Notes under the pieces: generated by a model
Told to the model about the DNA's origin: nothing
The model's input: the letters and a program-made list of their open reading frames with translations, nothing else
Databases searched by the model: none
In this document: positions 4,938 through 10,790 of the stretch, piece after piece
How positions within the stretch are numbered: the first letter of the stretch is position 1
How the letters are laid out: the number at the start of each line of letters is the position of its first letter
Assembly (NCBI GenBank): GCA_944391895.1
Contig: CALXVF010000032.1
Location: 1 to 10,790 of the forward strand
DNA length: 10,790 nucleotides
Direction of reading: 5' to 3'
Source of the DNA: an uncultured Clostridia bacterium
GTDB taxonomy: Bacteria > Bacillota > Clostridia > TANB77 > CAG-508
Made by a program: the position numbers and the translations under genes

Positions 4938-5552
4938 ATGAAAGAATTTAATGATAGTTTAGTACCTTATGTAATCGAGCAATCAGCTAGAGGAGAAAGA
5001 TCATATGATATTTTCTCAAGATTACTAAAAGATAGAATAATATTTTTAAGTGAAGATGTTAATCAAACATCAGCAAGTTTAGTAATAGCTCAAATGCTAT
5101 TCTTAGAGTCAGAAGATCCAGATAAAGAAATTTCATTATATATAAATTCACCAGGAGGTTCTGTTACAGACGGATTAGGTATAGTAGATACAATGAACTA
5201 TATCAAATGTCCAGTAACAACAATATGTATAGGAATGGCTGCAAGTATGGGAGCTGTGCTTTTAGCATCAGGAGATAAAGGAAAAAGATTTGCAACTCCA
5301 AATGCAGAAATATTAATACATCAGCCTCTAATTGGTGGTCAAGGCGGAGGATTATCTGGTCAAGCAACAGAAATAAAAATCCATGCAGACCAAATGATCA
5401 AAACAAGAGAAAAATTGAACAAACTATTAAGTGAAAGAACAGGTCAACCTCTTGAAGTTATTGAAAGAGATACAGAAAGAGACCACTATATGACAGCTGA
5501 AGAAGCTTTAAAATATGGTTTAATTGATGGAATTATGGACAAAAGAAAATAA
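4938..5552 (+). CDS. clpP: ATP-dependent Clp protease proteolytic subunit
   Basis: A 204-aa serine peptidase forming the double-heptamer barrel of the Clp protease. The catalytic triad is visible: Ser103 in GMAASMGA, His128 in EILIHQPL, and Asp182 in RDTERDHYM. The oxyanion-region motif SPGGSV (71-76) is present. Relative to the Bacillus subtilis sequence as I recall it, the segment after His128 (LIGGQGGGLSGQAT) carries about five extra Gly-rich residues, in the handle region. The start has AGAAAGGA about 9 nt upstream. It is followed after 15 nt by clpX, its unfoldase partner, and the two are probably co-transcribed from the promoter at 4879. Confidence 0.97.
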   Translation: MKEFNDSLVPYVIEQSARGERSYDIFSRLLKDRIIFLSEDVNQTSASLVIAQMLFLESEDPDKEISLYINSPGGSVTDGLGIVDTMNYIKCPVTTICIGMAASMGAVLLASGDKGKRFATPNAEILIHQPLIGGQGGGLSGQATEIKIHADQMIKTREKLNKLLSERTGQPLEVIERDTERDHYMTAEEALKYGLIDGIMDKRK

Positions 5553-5567
5553 AGGAGAGTAGATAAT

Positions 5568-6869
5568 ATGACAAAGAAAAATCAAAGTGTTAGATGTTCA
5601 TTCTGTGGAAAGCCACAAGAGAGTGTTCACAGAATTGTAGCTGGACCAGGAGTATATATTTGTGATGAATGTATAAAAGTTTGTAATAACATATTAGAAA
5701 CTGATGAGTATGAAGAAGATGAAGAAACATATACTCTTAATGAAGAAGAAAAATTACCTACTCCAGAAGAAATAAGAGGAATATTAGACGAATATGTAAT
5801 TGGTCAAGAAGAAGCTAAAAAAACATTATCAGTTGCTGTATACAATCATTATAAAAGAATTAATAATGAAGAAGAAACATCAGATGATGTTGAAATTCAA
5901 AAAAGTAATGTTCTTTTATTAGGACCAACAGGATGTGGAAAAACATTTTTAGCACAAACACTTGCTAGAATATTAAAAGTACCATTTGCTATAGCAGATG
6001 CAACAACATTAACAGAAGCAGGATATGTTGGGGAAGATGTGGAAAATATACTATTAAAGCTTATTCAAGCAGCAGATTATGATATTGCAAAAGCAGAAAA
6101 AGGAATAGTATATATAGATGAGATAGATAAGATATCAAGAAAATCTGAAAATCCATCAATTACTAGAGATGTAAGTGGTGAAGGTGTTCAACAAGCGCTA
6201 TTAAAAATAATAGAAGGAACAGTTGCATCAGTTCCACCACAAGGAGGAAGAAAACATCCTCATCAAGAATTCTTACAAATAAATACATCTAACATATTGT
6301 TTATTTGCGGAGGAGCTTTTGAAGGTTTAGACAAAATTATTGGAGAAAGAATAGGAAGAAAAGAAATAGGATTTGGTGCAAATATTCAAAGTGAAAAAGA
6401 AATAGATAAATACCAAATATATGGACAAATGCTTCCACAAGATTTATTAAAATTTGGACTAATTCCTGAATTTGTTGGAAGACTTCCAATAATTGCAACT
6501 TTAAGAGAATTAGATAGAGCAGCTTTAATAGAAATAATGACAAAACCAAAAAATGCATTATTAAAACAATATAAAAAGTTGCTAGAAATAGATGGAGTTG
6601 AATTAGAATTTAAAGAAGATGCTTTAGAATCAATTGTAGATAAGGCAATAGAAAGAAAAACAGGAGCAAGAGGATTACGTTCTATCATGGAAGAAACAAT
6701 GAGAGATGTAATGTATGAAATTCCATCTAATCCAAAGATTGCTAAATGTATAATAACTAAAGCAACTGTAGAAGGTCTAGAGAAACCAGAAGTTATTATA
6801 GACGAAAATAAAAAGGAAAAACCTAAAAAGGTAAAAAGAGAAAAAACAGAAGCAAAAGAAACTGCATAA
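5568..6869 (+). CDS. clpX: ATP-dependent Clp protease ATP-binding subunit ClpX
   Basis: A 433-aa AAA+ unfoldase that feeds substrates into ClpP. The N-terminal zinc-binding domain has Cys10, Cys13, Cys32 and Cys35 (CSFC...CDEC). The AAA+ module has Walker A GPTGCGKT (119-126), pore loop GYVG (152-155), Walker B VYIDEID (181-187), an RKH loop (228-230), the ClpP-docking IGF loop (267-269) and sensor-2 GARGLRS (366-372). A Lys/Glu-rich tail (about 405-433) extends beyond the core. The start is preceded by AAGGAGAG. It lies 15 nt after clpP. lon, often next in this cluster, is absent; a GC-richer gene on the other strand follows. Confidence 0.97.
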   Translation: MTKKNQSVRCSFCGKPQESVHRIVAGPGVYICDECIKVCNNILETDEYEEDEETYTLNEEEKLPTPEEIRGILDEYVIGQEEAKKTLSVAVYNHYKRINNEEETSDDVEIQKSNVLLLGPTGCGKTFLAQTLARILKVPFAIADATTLTEAGYVGEDVENILLKLIQAADYDIAKAEKGIVYIDEIDKISRKSENPSITRDVSGEGVQQALLKIIEGTVASVPPQGGRKHPHQEFLQINTSNILFICGGAFEGLDKIIGERIGRKEIGFGANIQSEKEIDKYQIYGQMLPQDLLKFGLIPEFVGRLPIIATLRELDRAALIEIMTKPKNALLKQYKKLLEIDGVELEFKEDALESIVDKAIERKTGARGLRSIMEETMRDVMYEIPSNPKIAKCIITKATVEGLEKPEVIIDENKKEKPKKVKREKTEAKETA

Positions 6870-6872
6870 ATT

Positions 6873-6910
6873 AAGAAACCCCAGGCTCGTCATCGAGCCC
6901 GGGGTTCTTT
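6873..6910. terminator. GC-rich bidirectional terminator between clpX and the reverse-strand gene
   Basis: The arm 6873-6889 pairs with 6894-6910 (CCCC-GGGG and GGCTCG-CGAGCC cores, with an A-C mismatch in between) around a TCAT loop. T-rich ends lie on the + side (TTCTTT) and on the - side (TTTCTTAATTT). It would end clpP-clpX transcripts and those of the convergent gene at 6923-7363. Its GC content matches the reverse-strand gene rather than clpX. Confidence 0.8.
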
Positions 6911-6922
6911 GTGCTGACGTGA

Positions 6923-7363
6923 TTAAGGATTCTTATCCTCAAACACGTAGTGTCGCATGAATCGACTGAAGGTCGGAGAGAAATCAACGATTTCAATCGA
7001 AGAGTTCTCGAATGTCAAGGTAACTTGCGTCATTCTGACATTCTTGTGGTTCCGGACTCTTTCGGATACAAACATAAGATCCATTGAGATGAGATCAACA
7101 TCAATAGGGATATGTTTGTGATCTTTCAAGTAGTCCTTGATAACCAGGTCCGGGAAAGATTTTTTTCCATAGAAGATCTCAGGATTTTTGCCAAGCCGCT
7201 TGACTTGGTCATAAAAGCTGATAATCAGTAGCTTATCAGTTTCAGTTGCAGGACCAGTAATCCTGGTAACGTACAACGCTCCGATAAGTGCATTGAAGAT
7301 ATCCTCAACGGAAAGTTCTTTGCTGGATTCGGCCGATTCAAGGCCATTTTGTGTAATGAGCAT
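6923..7363 (-). CDS. Unrecognised 146-aa protein, GC-richer than its neighbours
   Basis: I do not recognise this family. Starting at the ATG at 7363 (GGAGG at 7377-7373, 9 nt upstream on the minus strand), the protein is 146 aa; an extension to 7432 would cross the promoter and was rejected. It has no signal peptide or membrane helix. It begins MLITQNGLESAESSK, continues with a probable helical segment (SVEDIFNALIGALYVTRI), a basic middle and a C-terminal beta-like stretch (MTQVTLTFENSSIEIVDFSP) ending HYVFEDKNP. No catalytic motif is visible. Sampled GC is about 43% against about 30% in clpX, and codons such as CTG, GTC and AAG are used freely, suggesting horizontal acquisition. It stands alone between convergent clpX and a divergent two-component operon. 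Confidence 0.75.
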   Translation of the reverse strand: MLITQNGLESAESSKELSVEDIFNALIGALYVTRITGPATETDKLLIISFYDQVKRLGKNPEIFYGKKSFPDLVIKDYLKDHKHIPIDVDLISMDLMFVSERVRNHKNVRMTQVTLTFENSSIEIVDFSPTFSRFMRHYVFEDKNP

Positions 7364-7394
7364 TACTGCACACCTCCAAAAATGTAGTATTATA

Positions 7395-7423
7395 ATTATA
7401 CCATAAAAAACAAATATTTGCAA
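7395..7423 (-). promoter_or_regulatory. Promoter of the reverse-strand gene
   Basis: On the minus strand: TTGCAA (7423-7418), a 17-nt spacer, and perfect TATAAT (7400-7395), 31 nt before the start codon at 7363. Confidence 0.65.
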
Positions 7424-7459
7424 ATTGGACACTTAAGAATGCTATTTAAGGGTCAATTA

Positions 7460-7488
7460 TTGAAACTAAAGTCTATTCTTGATATAAT
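7460..7488 (+). promoter_or_regulatory. Promoter of the two-component operon
   Basis: TTGAAA (7460-7465), a 17-nt spacer, and perfect TATAAT (7483-7488), 25 nt before the chosen start of the regulator at 7514. Two similar 11-mers, GTCAATTATTG (7452) and GTCTATTCTTG (7471), overlap it with 19-nt spacing and might be autoregulatory. The spacing is not helical, so this is weak. Confidence 0.7.
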
Positions 7489-7513
7489 GGAATACGTAAG
7501 AAAGGAATTTGAT

Positions 7514-8182
7514 ATGTTTACAATTTTATTGGTTGAAGATAGTGAAACTATAATAATGGGATTAAAATATGCCTTAGAGCAAGAAAAATATAATGTAAAA
7601 ATTGCAAAGAATGTAATAGATGCAAAAAAAGAAGATGGATATGATTTAGTGTTGTTGGATATAACTCTTCCAGATGGAAATGGTTTTGAATTATTCAAAG
7701 AAATAAAGCAAAAAAATGATGTTCCTGTAATATTTTTAACAGCGAGGGATGAAGAAACTAATGTAGTAAAAGGATTAGACTTAGGAGCAGAAGATTATGT
7801 TGTAAAACCTTTTAAAGTAAGAGAACTAATATCAAGAATAAAAGTTGCTCTAAGAAGATATAACAAGATAGTGCAAAATCTAATAGAGTGTAAAGGAATT
7901 ACAATTGACACAGAAAATAGAGAAGTCAAAAGTCAAGGTGAAATTGTGGAACTTACAGGATTAGAGTATAGAATATTACTAATGTTATTTACTAATAAAA
8001 ATAAGTTGGTTACTAGAGAAATGCTTTTAGATAAAATATGGGATGTGGCAGGAAATTTTGTAAATGACAACACTCTAACGGTATATATAAAGCGTATAAG
8101 AGAAAAAATAGGGGATAGTGAAGGAAAAATTGTAAAAACAGTAAGGGGAATAGGATATAGAGTAGATGATGAAAAAGAGTAG
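7514..8182 (+). CDS. OmpR/PhoB-family response regulator
   Basis: A 222-aa DNA-binding response regulator. The receiver domain (1-115) has acidic E8/D9, phospho-acceptor Asp49 in LLDITLPDG, Thr76 in FLTARD and Lys98 in VVKPF. The C-terminal winged-helix domain (about 130-222) includes LTGLEYRILLML and the recognition region NTLTVYIKRIREKIG, ending GIGYRVDDEKE. The start at 7514 (AAAGGA at 7501-7506, 7-nt gap) was chosen because an upstream in-frame start would lie before the promoter. Its 3' end overlaps the histidine kinase start by 17 nt, showing translational coupling. It probably regulates the ABC exporter at 9448-10790 through the direct repeat at 9384-9405. Confidence 0.95.
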   Translation: MFTILLVEDSETIIMGLKYALEQEKYNVKIAKNVIDAKKEDGYDLVLLDITLPDGNGFELFKEIKQKNDVPVIFLTARDEETNVVKGLDLGAEDYVVKPFKVRELISRIKVALRRYNKIVQNLIECKGITIDTENREVKSQGEIVELTGLEYRILLMLFTNKNKLVTREMLLDKIWDVAGNFVNDNTLTVYIKRIREKIGDSEGKIVKTVRGIGYRVDDEKE

Positions 8183-9380
8183 TGTAATTATTATTTGTAT
8201 AATTAGTATAATTGGAATTATAGCAATGCTAGTAGCTACAAAGTATGAGTATGATAGATATAGAGAAGAATATAATACAGTAATATTCGAAATAATTGGT
8301 AATATAAAAGAAAAATATCCAAATATATCAGATGAGGAAATTGCAGTAATTTTAAATGGAGAAAAAGATCAAGAAAGTATAAATGAAGGAAAAGCTATTC
8401 TTGAAAGATATGGAATAGATAGTAGTAAATCTGCGATATTAAATATGGAAAATGTATATAATCAAAGTTTAATATTAAATTCATTGATAATTTTAATGTT
8501 ACTACTGTTAATTATTTTGGTAAATATTATATACAAATATAAAGAGAAAAAAGAAATTAATAAAATAACAAAATATATTAGAGATATTAATGATAAAAAT
8601 TATGAGTTAAAAATAAAAGAAAATACAGAAGATGAACTTACAAATTTAAGAAATGAATTATATAAAATAACTTTAATGCTTAGGCAGCAGGCTGAAAATT
8701 CAGAAAAAGATAAGGAAAATTTAGCAATAAGTCTGTCAGATATATCTCATCAAATAAAAACTCCACTTACATCAATTACAATAATGTTGGATGAGATAAA
8801 AGAAAACAGCGATATGGATGAGCTAACAAAACAAAAATTTTTATTTGAAATAAGTAGGCAAATTGAACAAATAAGTTTTCTAACAATTTCACTTCTGAAA
8901 TTGTCAAAATTAGATGCAGAGGCAATAAAATTTAATAATCAAAATATAAAAATAGAAAATTTAATAAATGATGCAATAGAAACTTTAGAGATACCAATAG
9001 AAATTAAAAAACAAAATCTAATAAAGAATATAGAAAAAGATTGCTGTGTACAAGGAGATTATAAGTGGACATTAGAAGCAATAACTAATATTTTGAAAAA
9101 TTGTATCGAGCATACAGGGGAAGGGAAAAGTATTTATGTAAATGCAAAGAATACGAATATGTATACAGAATTAGAAATAAAAGATGAAGGCGAAGGAATA
9201 GATGAAGAAGATATAAAACATATCTTTGAAAGATTTTATAAAGGAAAGAACTCTGGGGAAAATAGCTTTGGAATAGGGTTGGCACTTTCAAAATCTATAT
9301 TAGAAAATCAAGGTGCAACAATAAATTGTTATTCTAAATTAGGTGAAGGGACATCATTTAAAATTAGATGGATTAAATAA
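8166..9380 (+). CDS. Sensor histidine kinase (VanS/PhoR-type, two membrane helices)
   Basis: A 404-aa membrane sensor. TM1 is at about 7-24 and TM2 at about 102-123, enclosing an extracytoplasmic domain of about 77 residues (with KYPNISDEEIAVILNG and ERYGIDSSKSAIL). A HAMP-like linker follows (about 125-180). The H-box SHQIKTPL carries phospho-acceptor His195. The ATPase domain has an N-box (NILKNCIEH, about 308-316), G1 (DEGEGID, 340-346), an F-box (FERFYKG) and G2 (GIGLALS, 369-375). All needed motifs are present. ATG occurs twice in a row (8166 and 8169), and either could be used. The sizeable outer domain distinguishes it from BceS-type intramembrane sensors, so it probably senses an extracellular or envelope signal, identity unknown. 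Confidence 0.93.
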   Translation: MMKKSSVIIICIISIIGIIAMLVATKYEYDRYREEYNTVIFEIIGNIKEKYPNISDEEIAVILNGEKDQESINEGKAILERYGIDSSKSAILNMENVYNQSLILNSLIILMLLLLIILVNIIYKYKEKKEINKITKYIRDINDKNYELKIKENTEDELTNLRNELYKITLMLRQQAENSEKDKENLAISLSDISHQIKTPLTSITIMLDEIKENSDMDELTKQKFLFEISRQIEQISFLTISLLKLSKLDAEAIKFNNQNIKIENLINDAIETLEIPIEIKKQNLIKNIEKDCCVQGDYKWTLEAITNILKNCIEHTGEGKSIYVNAKNTNMYTELEIKDEGEGIDEEDIKHIFERFYKGKNSGENSFGIGLALSKSILENQGATINCYSKLGEGTSFKIRWIK

Positions 9381-9383
9381 ATT

Positions 9384-9416
9384 AGTCATTTAAAAGTCAC
9401 TTTAACTCTGTATAAT
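9384..9416 (+). promoter_or_regulatory. Promoter of the ABC exporter with candidate response-regulator operator
   Basis: TATAAT (9411-9416) has no good -35. Instead, two adjacent 11-bp direct repeats, AGTCATTTAAA (9384-9394) and AGTCACTTTAA (9395-9405), lie over the -35 region. Tandem 11-bp half-sites next to a poor -35 are the standard layout for activation by OmpR/PhoB-type regulators. The gene for such a regulator is two genes upstream. Confidence 0.55.
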
Positions 9417-9447
9417 AAAGTTAAATTAAATGAAAGGAATGTTATTT

Positions 9448-10119
9448 ATGGAAATATTAAGAGTTGAAAATTTAACTAAAAAATACGGAAAAGGAGAAAG
9501 TGAAGTAATAGCAGTTGATAATGTAAGTTTTTCTGTTCAAAAAGGAGAATTCTTAGCAATAGTAGGTAGTTCAGGAAGCGGAAAATCTACATTACTACAT
9601 TTACTAGGAGGGGTTGATAGACCTACATCAGGAAAAGTGTATGTTGATGGAAAGGATATATATACTTTAAATGATGATAATTTAGCAATATTTAGAAGAA
9701 GACAAGTAGGAATAATATATCAGTTCTATAATCTAATTCCAATATTAAATGTTGAAGAAAACATTACTCTGCCTTGTGATTTAGACGGAAACAAAGTGGA
9801 TGAAGATAGATTAAACGATTTATTGAAAACTTTAAAATTAGAAAATAGAAAAAATCACTTGCCAAATGAATTATCTGGTGGGCAACAACAAAGAGTATCA
9901 ATTGGTAGAGCATTAATTAATAATCCAGCAATAATATTGGCAGATGAACCAACAGGAAATTTGGATTCAAAGTCAAGTGATGAAATTGTCGAATTATTAA
10001 AAATGACAAATAAAAAATATAAACAAACAATAATAATGATTACTCATAATAAAGAAATTGCAAACGAAGCGGATAGAGTACTTACAATAGAAGATGGAAA
10101 GATTATTAAGGAGGTGTAG
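9448..10119 (+). CDS. ABC transporter ATP-binding protein (MacB/LolD-type exporter)
   Basis: A 223-aa nucleotide-binding subunit. Walker A GSSGSGKST (40-48), Q-loop Gln92, signature LSGGQQQR (142-149), Walker B IILADEP (162-168) and H-loop His200 are all present. The length and the sequence GNLD after Walker B fit the MacB/LolD/BceA-type group, which pairs with FtsX-fold permeases. Of three in-frame ATGs (9430, 9442, 9448) the last is preferred, because AAAGGA (9433-9438) lies 9 nt upstream. The gene ends inside the RBS of the permease gene (GAG GTG TAG), so the two are translationally coupled. Substrate unknown; antimicrobial peptide or envelope stress relief is the usual role of such modules. 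Confidence 0.95.
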   Translation: MEILRVENLTKKYGKGESEVIAVDNVSFSVQKGEFLAIVGSSGSGKSTLLHLLGGVDRPTSGKVYVDGKDIYTLNDDNLAIFRRRQVGIIYQFYNLIPILNVEENITLPCDLDGNKVDEDRLNDLLKTLKLENRKNHLPNELSGGQQQRVSIGRALINNPAIILADEPTGNLDSKSSDEIVELLKMTNKKYKQTIIMITHNKEIANEADRVLTIEDGKIIKEV

Positions 10120-10121
10120 AA

Positions 10122-10790
10122 ATGAAAATCCTTAATAAACTAACAATCAAAAGTTTAAAATTAAATAAAAAAAGAACATTGGTAACAATAATAGGTATAA
10201 TTTTATCGACTGCTTTAATAACAGTTGTTGCAGGGATGGTAACAAGTGGACAGAGTACACTTAAGCAATATTCTATAGACACATATGGAGACTTTCATGC
10301 AGAATTTAAAGAAGTACCATTGGATGAATTGTCATATATTGAAGAAAATAGAAATGTAGAGGACTATTTTTTATCATCTGATTTAGGATATGCATATTTA
10401 AATGGAAGTACTAATCCAGATAAGCCATATGTAAATATAGTTGGTTATGATTCAGCTGGACTTACAAAAATGCCATTTACTATAACAGAAGGAAGACTTC
10501 CTCAAAATAGTGATGAGATAGTGATTAGTTCAAGTATAATTTATAATGGAGAAGTCAATTTAAAAGTAGGGCAAAAAATTAATTTGGATGTATCAAAAAG
10601 AACTCTAGAGGGTAAAGAGTTAAATCAAAAAGATATATATACAGAAGATGAAGAATTAGAAAAAATGTACAGCAAAGAATATACAATAGTAGGAATCATG
10701 AATAGACTTAATTATGATTTAGAACCATTTACAGCACCTGGTTATACAGTTATAACTTTTTTAGATACAACAAATATAGCAGAAGATGCA
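10122..10790 (+). CDS. ABC transporter permease, FtsX/MacB-type (3' end outside window)
   Basis: ATG 10122 follows a strong RBS (AAGGAGGTG 10108-10116, overlapping the ATPase stop). The frame stays open to the window end, giving 223 residues visible. A basic N-terminus (KILNKLTIKSLKLNKKRT) leads into a first membrane helix (about 19-40), followed by a large extracytoplasmic domain (YSIDTYGDFHAEFKEVP..., ITEGRLPQNSDEIVIS, VGQKINL, YTIVGI). The phrase 'EGRLP.N.DEI..S' and 'G..I.L' is typical of the MacB periplasmic core domain of FtsX-like permeases. The remaining helices should lie beyond 10790. It is the membrane partner of the preceding ATPase and is probably under the same two-component control. 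Confidence 0.9.
   Translation, partial: MKILNKLTIKSLKLNKKRTLVTIIGIILSTALITVVAGMVTSGQSTLKQYSIDTYGDFHAEFKEVPLDELSYIEENRNVEDYFLSSDLGYAYLNGSTNPDKPYVNIVGYDSAGLTKMPFTITEGRLPQNSDEIVISSSIIYNGEVNLKVGQKINLDVSKRTLEGKELNQKDIYTEDEELEKMYSKEYTIVGIMNRLNYDLEPFTAPGYTVITFLDTTNIAEDA

Noticed and set aside
7364..7432. N-terminal extension of the reverse-strand gene to 7432
   Set aside because: It would run across the gene's own TATAAT/TTGCAA promoter. The ATG at 7363 has a strong GGAGG site.
7418..7513. N-terminal extension of the response regulator to 7418
   Set aside because: It would contain the TTGAAA-TATAAT promoter. The receiver domain begins naturally at 7514 (MFTILLVEDSE).

Overview
The window comes from a low-GC bacterium of the Bacillota, most likely an anaerobic gut Clostridia-type organism. 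Reasons: strongly A/T-biased codons, AGGAGG-like ribosome binding sites before nearly every gene, many near-consensus sigma-A promoters, a tig-clpP-clpX cluster, and a two-component system followed by an ABC exporter. No species can be named from the sequence alone.

Left third (1-3246): the C-terminal end of an Rpn-type nuclease/transposase gene, then a leader region, then a complete diversity-generating retroelement (DGR). The leader (377-618) has a strong promoter, a possible 36-codon ORF containing a (TA)9 tract, and a 25-bp terminator-like hairpin ahead of the target gene. The DGR has a membrane-anchored variable protein (619-1698) whose last ~43 codons form the variable repeat (VR, 1566-1695). 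A template repeat (TR, 1947-2076) and a reverse transcriptase (2110-3246) follow. TR and VR differ at 21 of 130 positions. Twenty of these are adenines in TR, all at codon positions 1 or 2 of AAY codons. The 21st is a G/C difference at the 3' end, where the initiation (IMH) and IMH* sequences are expected to differ. Between VR and TR lie three consecutive hairpins, each capped by the same GTAA loop. No recognisable avd gene is present.

Middle (3247-6910): an intergenic region with a long structured palindrome after the RT, then the protein quality-control genes tig (own promoter and terminator) and clpP-clpX (own promoter, 15-nt gap, shared GC-rich terminator).

Right third (6911-10790): a reverse-strand gene of clearly higher GC (~43% against ~30%) encoding an unrecognised 146-aa protein with its own promoter. 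It is followed by an OmpR-family response regulator, an overlapping sensor histidine kinase, and an ABC exporter (ATPase plus an FtsX/MacB-type permease cut by the window end). An 11-bp direct repeat over the -35 region of the transporter promoter is a good candidate for the regulator's operator, suggesting that the kinase/regulator pair controls the exporter.

The most notable content is the DGR: the purity of its adenine mutagenesis, the serial GTAA hairpins, the missing avd, and the terminator-gated leader of its target gene.
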